Below are positions 19,062 through 25,455 of a stretch of 33,782 bases of DNA, one piece after another (position 1 is the first letter of the stretch; every line of letters begins with the position of its first letter). The notes under the pieces were generated by a model that ran no database searches, had not been told where the DNA came from, and saw nothing but the letters and a program-made list of their open reading frames with translations. Both the position numbers and the translations under genes were made by a program. Origin of the DNA: Xanthomonas pisi DSM 18956 (lineage in GTDB: Bacteria > Pseudomonadota > Gammaproteobacteria > Xanthomonadales > Xanthomonadaceae); the NCBI RefSeq assembly GCF_001010415.1, contig NZ_JPLE01000083.1, positions 1-33,782 of the forward strand. The letters are read 5' to 3'.

Positions 19062-20837
19062 TCAGCGTCTGGAAGGGCGCTTGGCCTCGTTGAGGAGCGC
19101 AGCCAACGCAGCATCGCCACGGTCCTGTGCCAATGTCGCAGCGGTCTTGCCATCGCGGTTGCGCGCCGCCGGGTCGGCACCGGCCGCCAGCAGACGCTTG
19201 GCGACGTCCTGGCGTCCGGCCGCTGCGGCCAGCATCAGGGCGGTGACACCGGCCTGGTTTGCATGTCCCACGTCGGCGCCTCGCGCGAGCAGCGCATCGA
19301 GGATGGCCGGGTCGTCACGCGCCACCGCAAACATCACCGGCGTAAATCCCTTGGCATTGGCGCGCTTGACGTTCGCCCCCGCGGCCAGCAATGCCTGCAC
19401 CACGCTGGCGTCGGCATACGAGACCGCCAGATCCAATGCGCTCCAGCCATCGCCGGACACCGTATCGACCGGGGCGCGCTTGCCCACCAGCCGGGTCACG
19501 CTATCGGCATCATTGGCCCACGCGGCTTTCATCAGCGCAGTCCAGCCACTGGCATCGCGCGCCTCCAGGCGCGCACCGGCGTCCAGCAACAGCCCGACCA
19601 GATCCGGTTCCTGATTGCGGATGGCCTGATGCAGTGGCGGCTCACCGAGCAGATTGGGCGTGTTGGCATCGGCGCCATGCCGCAGCAACCACGCCGCACG
19701 CACTGCATCGCCGGCGTCCAGCGCATGCGCCAGCTCCTGGTTGGGGTCTGCCCCATCGGCAATGCGCAACTGCAACTGCGCCAGCTCCTGCGACGAGGCA
19801 GCCGGACTTGGCGCGGTCGATGCGGAAGCCGGTGTGACGTAAGGCCTATGCGATGGCAGATCGCCAGCCACGACGCAGTCGCTGCAACGCACCAGCGGCA
19901 CGTGATAGCTGCGCAGGATCTCGGCGATCTTGGCGGTGTTGTCCTGCAGCGCGGTGTTCAATGCATCGCGCAGTGCGGCGTTCTTGCGCGATACCGCCCA
20001 CGCCATCGAATATTCCAGCACCGCATCGTCGATGGTGTTCAACGGCACCACGCCCAGGCTGCTGCGCGCGGCGTAGTAACCGGCCACCGGGCCCCAGGAT
20101 TCGGCCGCATCCAGTTCGTTGGCGGCCACACGCTCCACCAGCTTGCCCGGATGTTCTTCCGGGGCGGTGGCCGAGTCGTAGAACAGGTATTGCACCTCAC
20201 CACTGATGCCGTGCTCGTACAGCGCCTGGCGCGCGGGTGAGCTCTGAAACACGCCCAGCCGCAGTTTTTTCAGCGCCGGATCGTCCAGCGATGTGGGCAC
20301 CAGATTCAATCCCTTGCGCGTGACCAGCACGTAGGTCGAGCGGTACACCGGGCGCGTAGTCAGGCCCTGCTCGAAATCGCTGTTGAGATCCATCAGCAGA
20401 TCGCAGCGGCCGGCAGTGATGGTGCTGCGCGCCAGCCCGCGCTGGTAGTAGGTGCGCCATTCGTATTCCAGGCGACGGCCCATGGCATCGGCCACCACCT
20501 GCGCAATCTTGTTCTGAAAGCCCTCGCCCGCCTTGTTGGACAACGGCATGTTGCCCGGGTCGGCGCACACGCGCAGCACCGTGGGATCGGGCGCAGGCGG
20601 TGGCGCGTTTGCCGGCGTTTGCGCGGCGGCGGGCGCTGCAGTGGATGCAGGCGCCGCTGCGGGCGCTGCATCGGAATCAGAAGCGCGAGCCGTCGGTGAG
20701 GACGGCTCGCGTGTGCAACCTGCGGCGACGAGTCCGAGGCTGCAAACCACCAGCACCTTGCGCAGGTGCCAGGTCATGCCGCGCACGCCGGCACGGCTCT
20801 GCCGACGTGCGCGTCCAACGCCTTGCGTGGATCTCAT
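19062..20837 (-). CDS. xoxJ: XoxJ-like periplasmic binding protein fused to ankyrin repeats
   Basis: The 591-residue product has two parts. After a lipobox VAAGC (Cys41) and an Ala/Pro linker, residues about 85-330 form a solute-binding-protein fold like MoxJ/XoxJ, starting VLRVCADPGNMPLSNKAGEG and including the WGPVAGYYAARS stretch. In this family, XoxJ helps activate the dehydrogenase rather than serving an ABC importer, and no ABC transporter genes are nearby. Residues about 347-585 carry roughly seven ankyrin repeats, for example GWTALMKAAWANDADSV and GVTALMLAAAAGRQDV. The ATG at 20837 overlaps the dehydrogenase stop as ATGA. ATG at 20777 (MTWHLRKVLVV) would give a more normal signal peptide and may be the true start. 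The gene name is by family and synteny. Confidence 0.85.
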   Translation of the reverse strand: MRSTQGVGRARRQSRAGVRGMTWHLRKVLVVCSLGLVAAGCTREPSSPTARASDSDAAPAAAPASTAAPAAAQTPANAPPPAPDPTVLRVCADPGNMPLSNKAGEGFQNKIAQVVADAMGRRLEYEWRTYYQRGLARSTITAGRCDLLMDLNSDFEQGLTTRPVYRSTYVLVTRKGLNLVPTSLDDPALKKLRLGVFQSSPARQALYEHGISGEVQYLFYDSATAPEEHPGKLVERVAANELDAAESWGPVAGYYAARSSLGVVPLNTIDDAVLEYSMAWAVSRKNAALRDALNTALQDNTAKIAEILRSYHVPLVRCSDCVVAGDLPSHRPYVTPASASTAPSPAASSQELAQLQLRIADGADPNQELAHALDAGDAVRAAWLLRHGADANTPNLLGEPPLHQAIRNQEPDLVGLLLDAGARLEARDASGWTALMKAAWANDADSVTRLVGKRAPVDTVSGDGWSALDLAVSYADASVVQALLAAGANVKRANAKGFTPVMFAVARDDPAILDALLARGADVGHANQAGVTALMLAAAAGRQDVAKRLLAAGADPAARNRDGKTAATLAQDRGDAALAALLNEAKRPSRR

Positions 20838-22852
20838 CGTGCCGTCTTCGCTGCTGCGTTGGCGGTGCCGCCGCCGGCGGCCGCAGTGGCGGTTGCGGTG
20901 GTGGTCACCGTCTTGCCGGCGCCATCCAGACGGAAGGTATGCACCATGCCGCCGAGCGGGATCTTGTCGAAGCCGGCGCCGAACGCCAGCCCGGCAGCAC
21001 CCAGCGCGCCGTACGGATCGGACGGATCCAGGCCTGCCGCCACCGGCAGACCGATCCAGCCGCCGATGCCCGAGAACACCGCCACGTACTGGTGGCCGTT
21101 GGCCTTGTAGGCGATGGGGTTGCCGATGATGCCGGACGGCAGCTTCATCTCCCACAGCTTCTTGCCGGTGTCCTTGTCCACCGCACGGAACCAGCCATCG
21201 AGCGTGCCGTAGAACACCAGCCCGCCATCGGTGACCAGGGTGCCGCTCCACACCGGGAACTTCTCCTTGATCTCCCACTTGGACTTGCCTTCCACCACAT
21301 CGAAGGCCTTGACGATGCCCAGCGCCCCCGGCTCGTTGGGCTTCATCATCACGTTGGCGAACACATACGGCAGGCCCATCATGGTGTTGCCGCGTTCCTG
21401 CGGTTCCAGCTCCATGTGCCAGTTATTGGTGCCGCAGAAGAACACCGCCGAATTGGCTGGATCCACCGAGCACGGCTGCTGATCCTTGCCGCCCATCGCC
21501 GACGGGAACGCCTGCACCTTCTTGCCGCGTTCCAGCGGCGAATGCGCGGCCACCTTCACCGGCCGGCCGGTCTTCATGTCGATGCGTTCGGCCCAGTTGG
21601 CCGGCACGAACTTGTGCGCGCGCAGCAGCGTGCCATCGCGACGATCGAGCACGTAGGCAAAGCCGTTGCGATCGAACTGCACCACCGATGGAACCTGCTT
21701 GCCGTCGATGGTCAGATCGACCAGGATCGGCTCGTTGATGCCGTCGTAATCCCACTGGTCGAACGGGGTCTTTTGGTAGCCCCACACCGCTTCGCCGGTA
21801 TCGATCTTGCGCGCGAACAGCGTCATCGACCACTTGTTGTCGTGCTCGCCGTTGTTGCATTCCTCATGCGAGGTCTTGCCGCAGCGATACGACGGGCTCC
21901 ACAGGCCGGGATTGCCGGTGCCGTAATAGACCAGCTTCAACTTCGGGTCGTAGCTGTACCAGCCCCAGGCTGCACCACCACCGCGCTTCCATTCGTCGTT
22001 GGGGAAGGTCTTGACGCCCAGGTCGCCGAGCTGGCCATGCTGCGGATTGGCCTTGTTGAAATCCGGGCCCAGGCAGATCGCCTTGTCGGTACCGGCGGCA
22101 TCGCAGGACCATGCCTGCTTGCCATCGGACAGGTTGTAGGCGGCCACGCGACCGAGCACGCCGAACTCGTTGCCGCTGATGCCGGCCACCACTTTGCCGT
22201 CGGCAATGATCGGCGCCATGGTGATGGTTTCGCCCTTGTCCGGATGTGCGAGTTTCTGTTTCCACACTTCCTTGCCGGTCTTGGCATCGAGCGCGATCAC
22301 ATCGCCGCTCAGGCTGCCGAACACCAGCTTGCCATCGGCATACGACGCACCGCGGTTGACGGTATCGCAGCAGGCCACCGCCACCGAACGTTCGTCCTGT
22401 TGCGGGGTGTATTTCCACAACACCTTGCCGCCGTCGTCCTGTGCCGCCAGATCGATCGCGAACACGTTGTTCGGGTAGGCGCTGACCATGTACATGATGC
22501 TGCCGATCACCAGCGGCTGGCCTTCGTGGCCGCGCGTGGCGTCGGTTTTCATTTCCCACGACATCTTCAGGTTCTTGACGTTGTCGCGGTTGATTTCGGC
22601 CAGCGGGCTGTGCCGGGTGAGCGCAAAATCCCGACCGACGCCGCCCCAGTTGTCCGCGTTGCTGGCGTTGGCGGTGAATTCGCTATCGGTATCGACCACG
22701 GCAGCGGCGGGCGGCGCGGCGGCGGGTGCGGCTGCAGGTGCGGGCGCTGCGGTTTCGGCAGGCGTGTCTTTCTTGCAGCCGGCCAGTACGGCGCTCAGCG
22801 CAAGCATCAGCAACGCGCCGCTGCGGACGCTGCGACAGGAAGATTGGTGCAT
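20834..22852 (-). CDS. xoxF: XoxF-like PQQ-dependent alcohol dehydrogenase, lanthanide type, lipoprotein
   Basis: This 672-residue quinoprotein oxidises methanol or a related primary alcohol in the periplasm. The adjacent-cysteine pair that faces PQQ is Cys161-Cys162 (ACCDTVNRG). Metal ligands are Glu229 (SGNEFG), Asn314 (YYGTGNP) and catalytic Asp368 in DQWDYDG. Asp370, two residues later, is the extra ligand that marks lanthanide-dependent enzymes (XoxF, ExaF, PedH); calcium-dependent MxaF has Ala there. The C-terminal part matches XoxF-type sequence (VFYGTLDGWFRAVD, LPSGIIGNP). Unusually, it carries a lipoprotein signal peptide with lipobox LAGC (Cys26) and an Ala/Pro linker, where XoxF is normally soluble. 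It is the first gene of the operon, behind a sigma-54 promoter. Methanol versus ethanol preference cannot be decided from sequence alone. Confidence 0.9.
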   Translation of the reverse strand: MHQSSCRSVRSGALLMLALSAVLAGCKKDTPAETAAPAPAAAPAAAPPAAAVVDTDSEFTANASNADNWGGVGRDFALTRHSPLAEINRDNVKNLKMSWEMKTDATRGHEGQPLVIGSIMYMVSAYPNNVFAIDLAAQDDGGKVLWKYTPQQDERSVAVACCDTVNRGASYADGKLVFGSLSGDVIALDAKTGKEVWKQKLAHPDKGETITMAPIIADGKVVAGISGNEFGVLGRVAAYNLSDGKQAWSCDAAGTDKAICLGPDFNKANPQHGQLGDLGVKTFPNDEWKRGGGAAWGWYSYDPKLKLVYYGTGNPGLWSPSYRCGKTSHEECNNGEHDNKWSMTLFARKIDTGEAVWGYQKTPFDQWDYDGINEPILVDLTIDGKQVPSVVQFDRNGFAYVLDRRDGTLLRAHKFVPANWAERIDMKTGRPVKVAAHSPLERGKKVQAFPSAMGGKDQQPCSVDPANSAVFFCGTNNWHMELEPQERGNTMMGLPYVFANVMMKPNEPGALGIVKAFDVVEGKSKWEIKEKFPVWSGTLVTDGGLVFYGTLDGWFRAVDKDTGKKLWEMKLPSGIIGNPIAYKANGHQYVAVFSGIGGWIGLPVAAGLDPSDPYGALGAAGLAFGAGFDKIPLGGMVHTFRLDGAGKTVTTTATATAAAGGGTANAAAKTAR

Positions 22853-22953
22853 ATGCGTCTACCCCTCTCGGTGAACAATCCAATCGAACGAAGAGCCACT
22901 GCGTTTGATGCACGCGACGACGGCGCAAACGGGTGGGTACCGCGAGAGGACAG

Positions 22954-22969
22954 AGCACAGCGCGTGCCA
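22954..22969 (-). promoter_or_regulatory. Sigma-54 (-24/-12) promoter of the PQQ operon
   Basis: On the minus strand, 22969-22954 reads TGGCAC-GCGCT-GTGCT. The invariant GG and GC doublets are at the correct 10-base separation, and only one base differs from the TGGCAC-N5-TTGCW consensus. Transcription should start near 22943, leaving a leader of about 90 bases before the dehydrogenase ATG at 22852. An AcoR-type sigma-54 activator is encoded just past the far end of the operon. Confidence 0.75.
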
Positions 22970-22975
22970 GCGCGC

Positions 22976-22990
22976 TGTTGCGTCGCAGCA
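22976..22990. promoter_or_regulatory. Imperfect palindrome next to the sigma-54 promoter
   Basis: TGTTGCG-T-CGCAGCA is a 15-base inverted repeat with one mismatch, seven bases upstream of the -24 element. It is too close for a classical sigma-54 enhancer site but shares TTGC...GCA half-sites with the palindrome at 23072-23083. It could be a second activator or a repressor site. Confidence 0.35.
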
Positions 22991-23071
22991 CCTTGCGGCG
23001 TCAGGGCTTTGTATGGCCGCAGTGAATGCCGCGCGAGCGGTGTATCGGATTTGGCACACTTTGCGCCGGGC

Positions 23072-23083
23072 TTGCTGTAGCAA
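23072..23083. promoter_or_regulatory. Candidate upstream activator site
   Basis: TTGCTGTAGCAA is a perfect 12-base palindrome about 130 bases upstream of the predicted transcription start. This is a typical distance for the enhancer-like sites bound by sigma-54 activators. Its assignment to the AcoR-type regulator at 11080 is inference. Confidence 0.4.
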
Positions 23084-23335
23084 CGGTGGAACAGGTTGGG
23101 CGCGGACGCCTTGGTGGGGAGGCGGAACCGCCTGGTCGACCGGACGACGGAGGTGATCCTGGGGCCTGTGGTATTGGGGAAGGCCGCCAACGAGAGGGCA
23201 GCGAAGCTGCCGCGCTTGTTCTGCCATTGGAGGAATGCGCCGGAGCGGAGGGAACGGTGCTCCCACGCCGACGCGTTCGCGGTCGTGCGCTGGGCAAGCG
23301 CGATACCAGTGATCTGGTGGACTGCGCTTGATCCG

Positions 23336-23590
23336 TACCCTCACCCCAACCCCTCTCCCGCAGGGAGAGGGGCTTTAAGCGGCAGCTCGACTGTTTGTCC
23401 TTTTGTCCTTCTCCCGCCAGGCGGGAGAAGGTGGCGCGCAGCGCCGGATGAGGGTGCGGGCCAAGCCCCGCGCAGGTTGAACCAAACGACACGAAAGCTT
23501 GGCCCGTACCTTCACCCCAACCCAACTGGCAGTTGGCGTCATCAGTTGATCAAGACAGTTGCTCTCCCGCAGGGAGAGGGGCAATTGATG
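23336..23590. repeat. Composite extragenic hairpin repeats
   Basis: A first copy starting CCCTCACCCCAACCCC (from 23338) forms a perfect 10-bp stem at 23350-23372 with loop GCA. A second hairpin, CCTTCTCCCGC/GCGGGAGAAGG, has an 11-bp stem at 23407-23431. A second copy of the first unit starts at 23506 but is interrupted by 38 bases at 23524-23561 before it resumes as CTCTCCCGCAGGGAGAGGGG. Inverted GGGCCAAGC/GCTTGGCCC segments link the copies. These look like REP-type elements and may also stop transcription. Confidence 0.7.
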
Positions 23591-23656
23591 CGTCAACGTG
23601 TGCGAGTCGGCGGCGCGTCATGGTTCTCCCGTCGGAGCGATGCGACCGATGCGACG

Positions 23657-24286
23657 TCAGCCGTCTGCGCGGGACTGCCATTGCTGCAACAGTTCGCTGC
23701 AATCGCGCAGGCGCCAATCGGCCAGGCCGGGCCAGGGATCGCCGGGAGTGTTGACCAGCACGGTCGCTGCGCCAGCCGCGCGGCCGCAGGCCAGGTCGTT
23801 GTGGTGGTCGCCGATCATGAGCACGGCAGCGGCACTCACCGCCCAACGCTGCTGGAAATACTGCAGTCCGTCGGGCGCAGGTTTGGGCGCGGCCTCGTCG
23901 CGGCCGACGATGTCGTCCCAGGCGAAGGCATCGTCCAGGCCGATCGCCTCCAGCGTCACCTTCGCCAGGCTGCGTGCGTTGCGGGTCAGCAAACCGAGAC
24001 GGCAGCCGTCGGCGTGCAGCGCGCGCACTGCTTCTTGCGCGCCTGGCGCAGGCTGCGCCGCTTCCGCCAAGGCGCGCTCGTGCTCCAGCAACCAGGCGTG
24101 CTTGGCCTGCGCCTGATCGGCGGGCAAGGCGGCCAGGTGATGCAGGATGTCGTCTTCGGGCGGAATCTCCAGCGCGCGCCGGATCAACGCGAAATCGTGC
24201 ACCGGCAGCGTGAGCGTGCCATCCATGTCGAACACCCAATGCCGGTAGGCTGACAGCGGCAGTCGGGCTGCGCTTGCGCCATCCAT
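23657..24286 (-). CDS. HAD-superfamily phosphatase (phosphoglycolate phosphatase-like)
   Basis: This 209-residue cytoplasmic protein carries all four HAD motifs: the nucleophile site FDMDGTLT near 20-27, LLTRN with the motif II Thr near 98, the motif III Lys in EAAPKPAP near 132, and IGDHHNDLACGRAAG with acidic residues near 160. The insert after motif I is helical, as in subfamily IA enzymes. The substrate is probably a small phosphate ester; phosphoglycolate or pyridoxal phosphate type activity is possible but not readable from sequence. ATG at 24286 lies three bases after the preceding lipoprotein gene stop, with GGAAG inside that gene, so the two are co-transcribed. Confidence 0.85.
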   Translation of the reverse strand: MDGASAARLPLSAYRHWVFDMDGTLTLPVHDFALIRRALEIPPEDDILHHLAALPADQAQAKHAWLLEHERALAEAAQPAPGAQEAVRALHADGCRLGLLTRNARSLAKVTLEAIGLDDAFAWDDIVGRDEAAPKPAPDGLQYFQQRWAVSAAAVLMIGDHHNDLACGRAAGAATVLVNTPGDPWPGLADWRLRDCSELLQQWQSRADG

Positions 24287-24289
24287 GGA

Positions 24290-25009
24290 TTACTTCCAGC
24301 CCGGCATCTGGGTGGTATCCAGCCCGCCTACCTCGAACTCCGCGGTCCGCGTGCCACCGGCCTTGACCGGGAAGGCAATGCTGATGCGCTTGGCGTTGCG
24401 CACCACTTTCCACAACGCCTTGTCGTCGTCGATGAACATGGCGATCGCCTCGTCGGTCTCCGGGCGATGCGCGGCCATCGCACGTGGTGCGCCGCCATCG
24501 GCGGAGACCTGCACCTTGCAGCCGCCGTAGCACTTGAAGTCGCCGGCCTTGAGCACGAGATAGCTATGACGCTTCCACTGCGGATGATCCCGGAAGACCA
24601 GGCTCACCGGCTTGGGCCCGCTGCCGTCGACATCCACGCGCTGCTTGGCATCGATCATCGCCGAGCGCTGCGTGCCGCCCGTTGCCGGCACCTGCGAGTA
24701 CTGCCAGAGCGCCTGCATGCGGCGCAGCTCGCGCGCCTGTTCGCCCTTGGCCTTGATGTCGGCATACCCGGGTTCGATGCGCGTGGCGGCGGCCGTGCCG
24801 GCATAGCCTTCGAGCAAGGCTGCACCATGCGCGCGCGCCATGTCCCAGTTCTGCGCCTTGACCGCTTCGTCGTATTGCTTGGCGAGCGCATCGGCCTGGG
24901 TTTCTTTCGCCTGCGCCTGCGCGGTTTCCTGCGCCTTGCGTTGCGCCTGCCGGTCGGTGCAGGCACTCAGGGCCGCCACGCACAGGACCGCGCTCAACAG
25001 ATACTTCAT
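24290..25009 (-). CDS. Lipoprotein of unknown function
   Basis: I do not recognise this 239-residue protein. ATG at 25009 is chosen because it begins a clean lipoprotein signal peptide, MKYLLSAVLCVAALSAC (lipobox LSAC, Cys17), and GGAG lies seven bases upstream. The next 35 residues are Gln/Ala/Lys-rich and likely a coiled coil. The rest includes a conserved-looking section (SLVFRDHPQWKRHSYLVL) followed by FKCYGGCKVQVSADG with two close Cys residues, and looks like a beta-rich periplasmic domain. It is co-transcribed with the HAD gene. Confidence 0.75.
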   Translation of the reverse strand: MKYLLSAVLCVAALSACTDRQAQRKAQETAQAQAKETQADALAKQYDEAVKAQNWDMARAHGAALLEGYAGTAAATRIEPGYADIKAKGEQARELRRMQALWQYSQVPATGGTQRSAMIDAKQRVDVDGSGPKPVSLVFRDHPQWKRHSYLVLKAGDFKCYGGCKVQVSADGGAPRAMAAHRPETDEAIAMFIDDDKALWKVVRNAKRISIAFPVKAGGTRTAEFEVGGLDTTQMPGWK

Positions 25010-25122
25010 CGTCGACTCCGGGACAGATCCAGCGACAACGATACCAGTCTGTCCATGCGCGATAGATCGACAGGGCGACAGGTGCCGCGAGTCGCAATCA
25101 GGCAGCAGCAACAACACCCGCC

Positions 25123-25218
25123 GTAGGAGCGCACCTGGGCGCGACAGGGCTTTACCAGGACTGCCTGATCGCGCCCGAGTGCGCTGCTACGAAGGCGTGT
25201 TGCCGCGGCGGGAGGGCG
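25123..25218. repeat. REP-type palindromic repeat, copy 1
   Basis: This 96-base unit begins GTAGGAGCGCACCTGGGCGCG and contains its near-complement ending CTGCTAC at 25190, followed by GTGTTGCCGCGGCGGGAGGGCG-type sequence. It is about 90 percent identical to the unit at 25339-25434, which lies 216 bases away in the same orientation. GTAGGAGCG palindromes are common extragenic elements in xanthomonads and pseudomonads. Confidence 0.8.
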
Positions 25219-25271
25219 TCCGCAACGCTCTCCACTACCGTCACAGTGGCGCTGGCATGGCTGGCATGGCT

Positions 25272-25326
25272 TTCGAAGGCCTATCCGGCCAATGCAATGC
25301 CGTCCAGAGTCTCGACCGTTCGGCAT
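25272..25326 (-). pseudogene. Relic of the 3' end of the aminopeptidase gene
   Basis: These 55 bases match 25546-25601 inside the neighbouring aminopeptidase gene, sharing TTCGAAGGCCT, CAATGCCGTCC and GTTCGGCAT at matching spacing, with small insertions or deletions that break the reading frame. They sit between the two REP units, so the most economical explanation is an old tandem duplication of REP element plus gene end, followed by decay. No product is expected. Confidence 0.6.
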
Positions 25327-25338
25327 CGACCTCCCCAC

Positions 25339-25434
25339 GTAGGAGCGCACCCGGGCGCGGCAGGGCTTTACCAGGACTGCCTGATCGCGCCCGGGTGCGC
25401 TGCTACGGCTGCGTGTTGCCGCGGCGGGAGGGCG
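25339..25434. repeat. REP-type palindromic repeat, copy 2
   Basis: The second copy has better-preserved arms: 25339-25359 and 25386-25406 are complementary with one mismatch around the spacer. It ends 21 bases before the stop codon of the aminopeptidase gene and may terminate its transcript. Confidence 0.8.
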
Positions 25435-25455
25435 GCGCACCGCCCTCCCCCGGCA

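Larger units (their letters stand above)
22853..23656. other. Promoter region of the PQQ operon and repeat block
   Basis: The part nearest the operon (22853-23090) carries the sigma-54 promoter and two palindromes listed separately. The remainder, from about 23336, is a composite of extragenic repeats with strong hairpins. No gene with a credible start or domain is found; the long plus-strand frame crossing this area is a shadow of the HAD gene. The region ends at the stop codon of the HAD gene. Confidence 0.6.

Noticed and set aside
19062..20837. Binding protein as part of an ABC importer
   Set aside because: No permease or ATPase gene is nearby, and the protein is of the MoxJ/XoxJ type associated with quinoprotein dehydrogenases.
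23052..23065. TGGCACACTTTGC as a plus-strand sigma-54 promoter
   Set aside because: GG and GC are only eight bases apart instead of ten, and no plus-strand gene follows.
23096..24253. 385-codon plus-strand frame across the repeat block and HAD gene
   Set aside because: It spans repeats and the antisense of a clear HAD phosphatase; no domain is visible.
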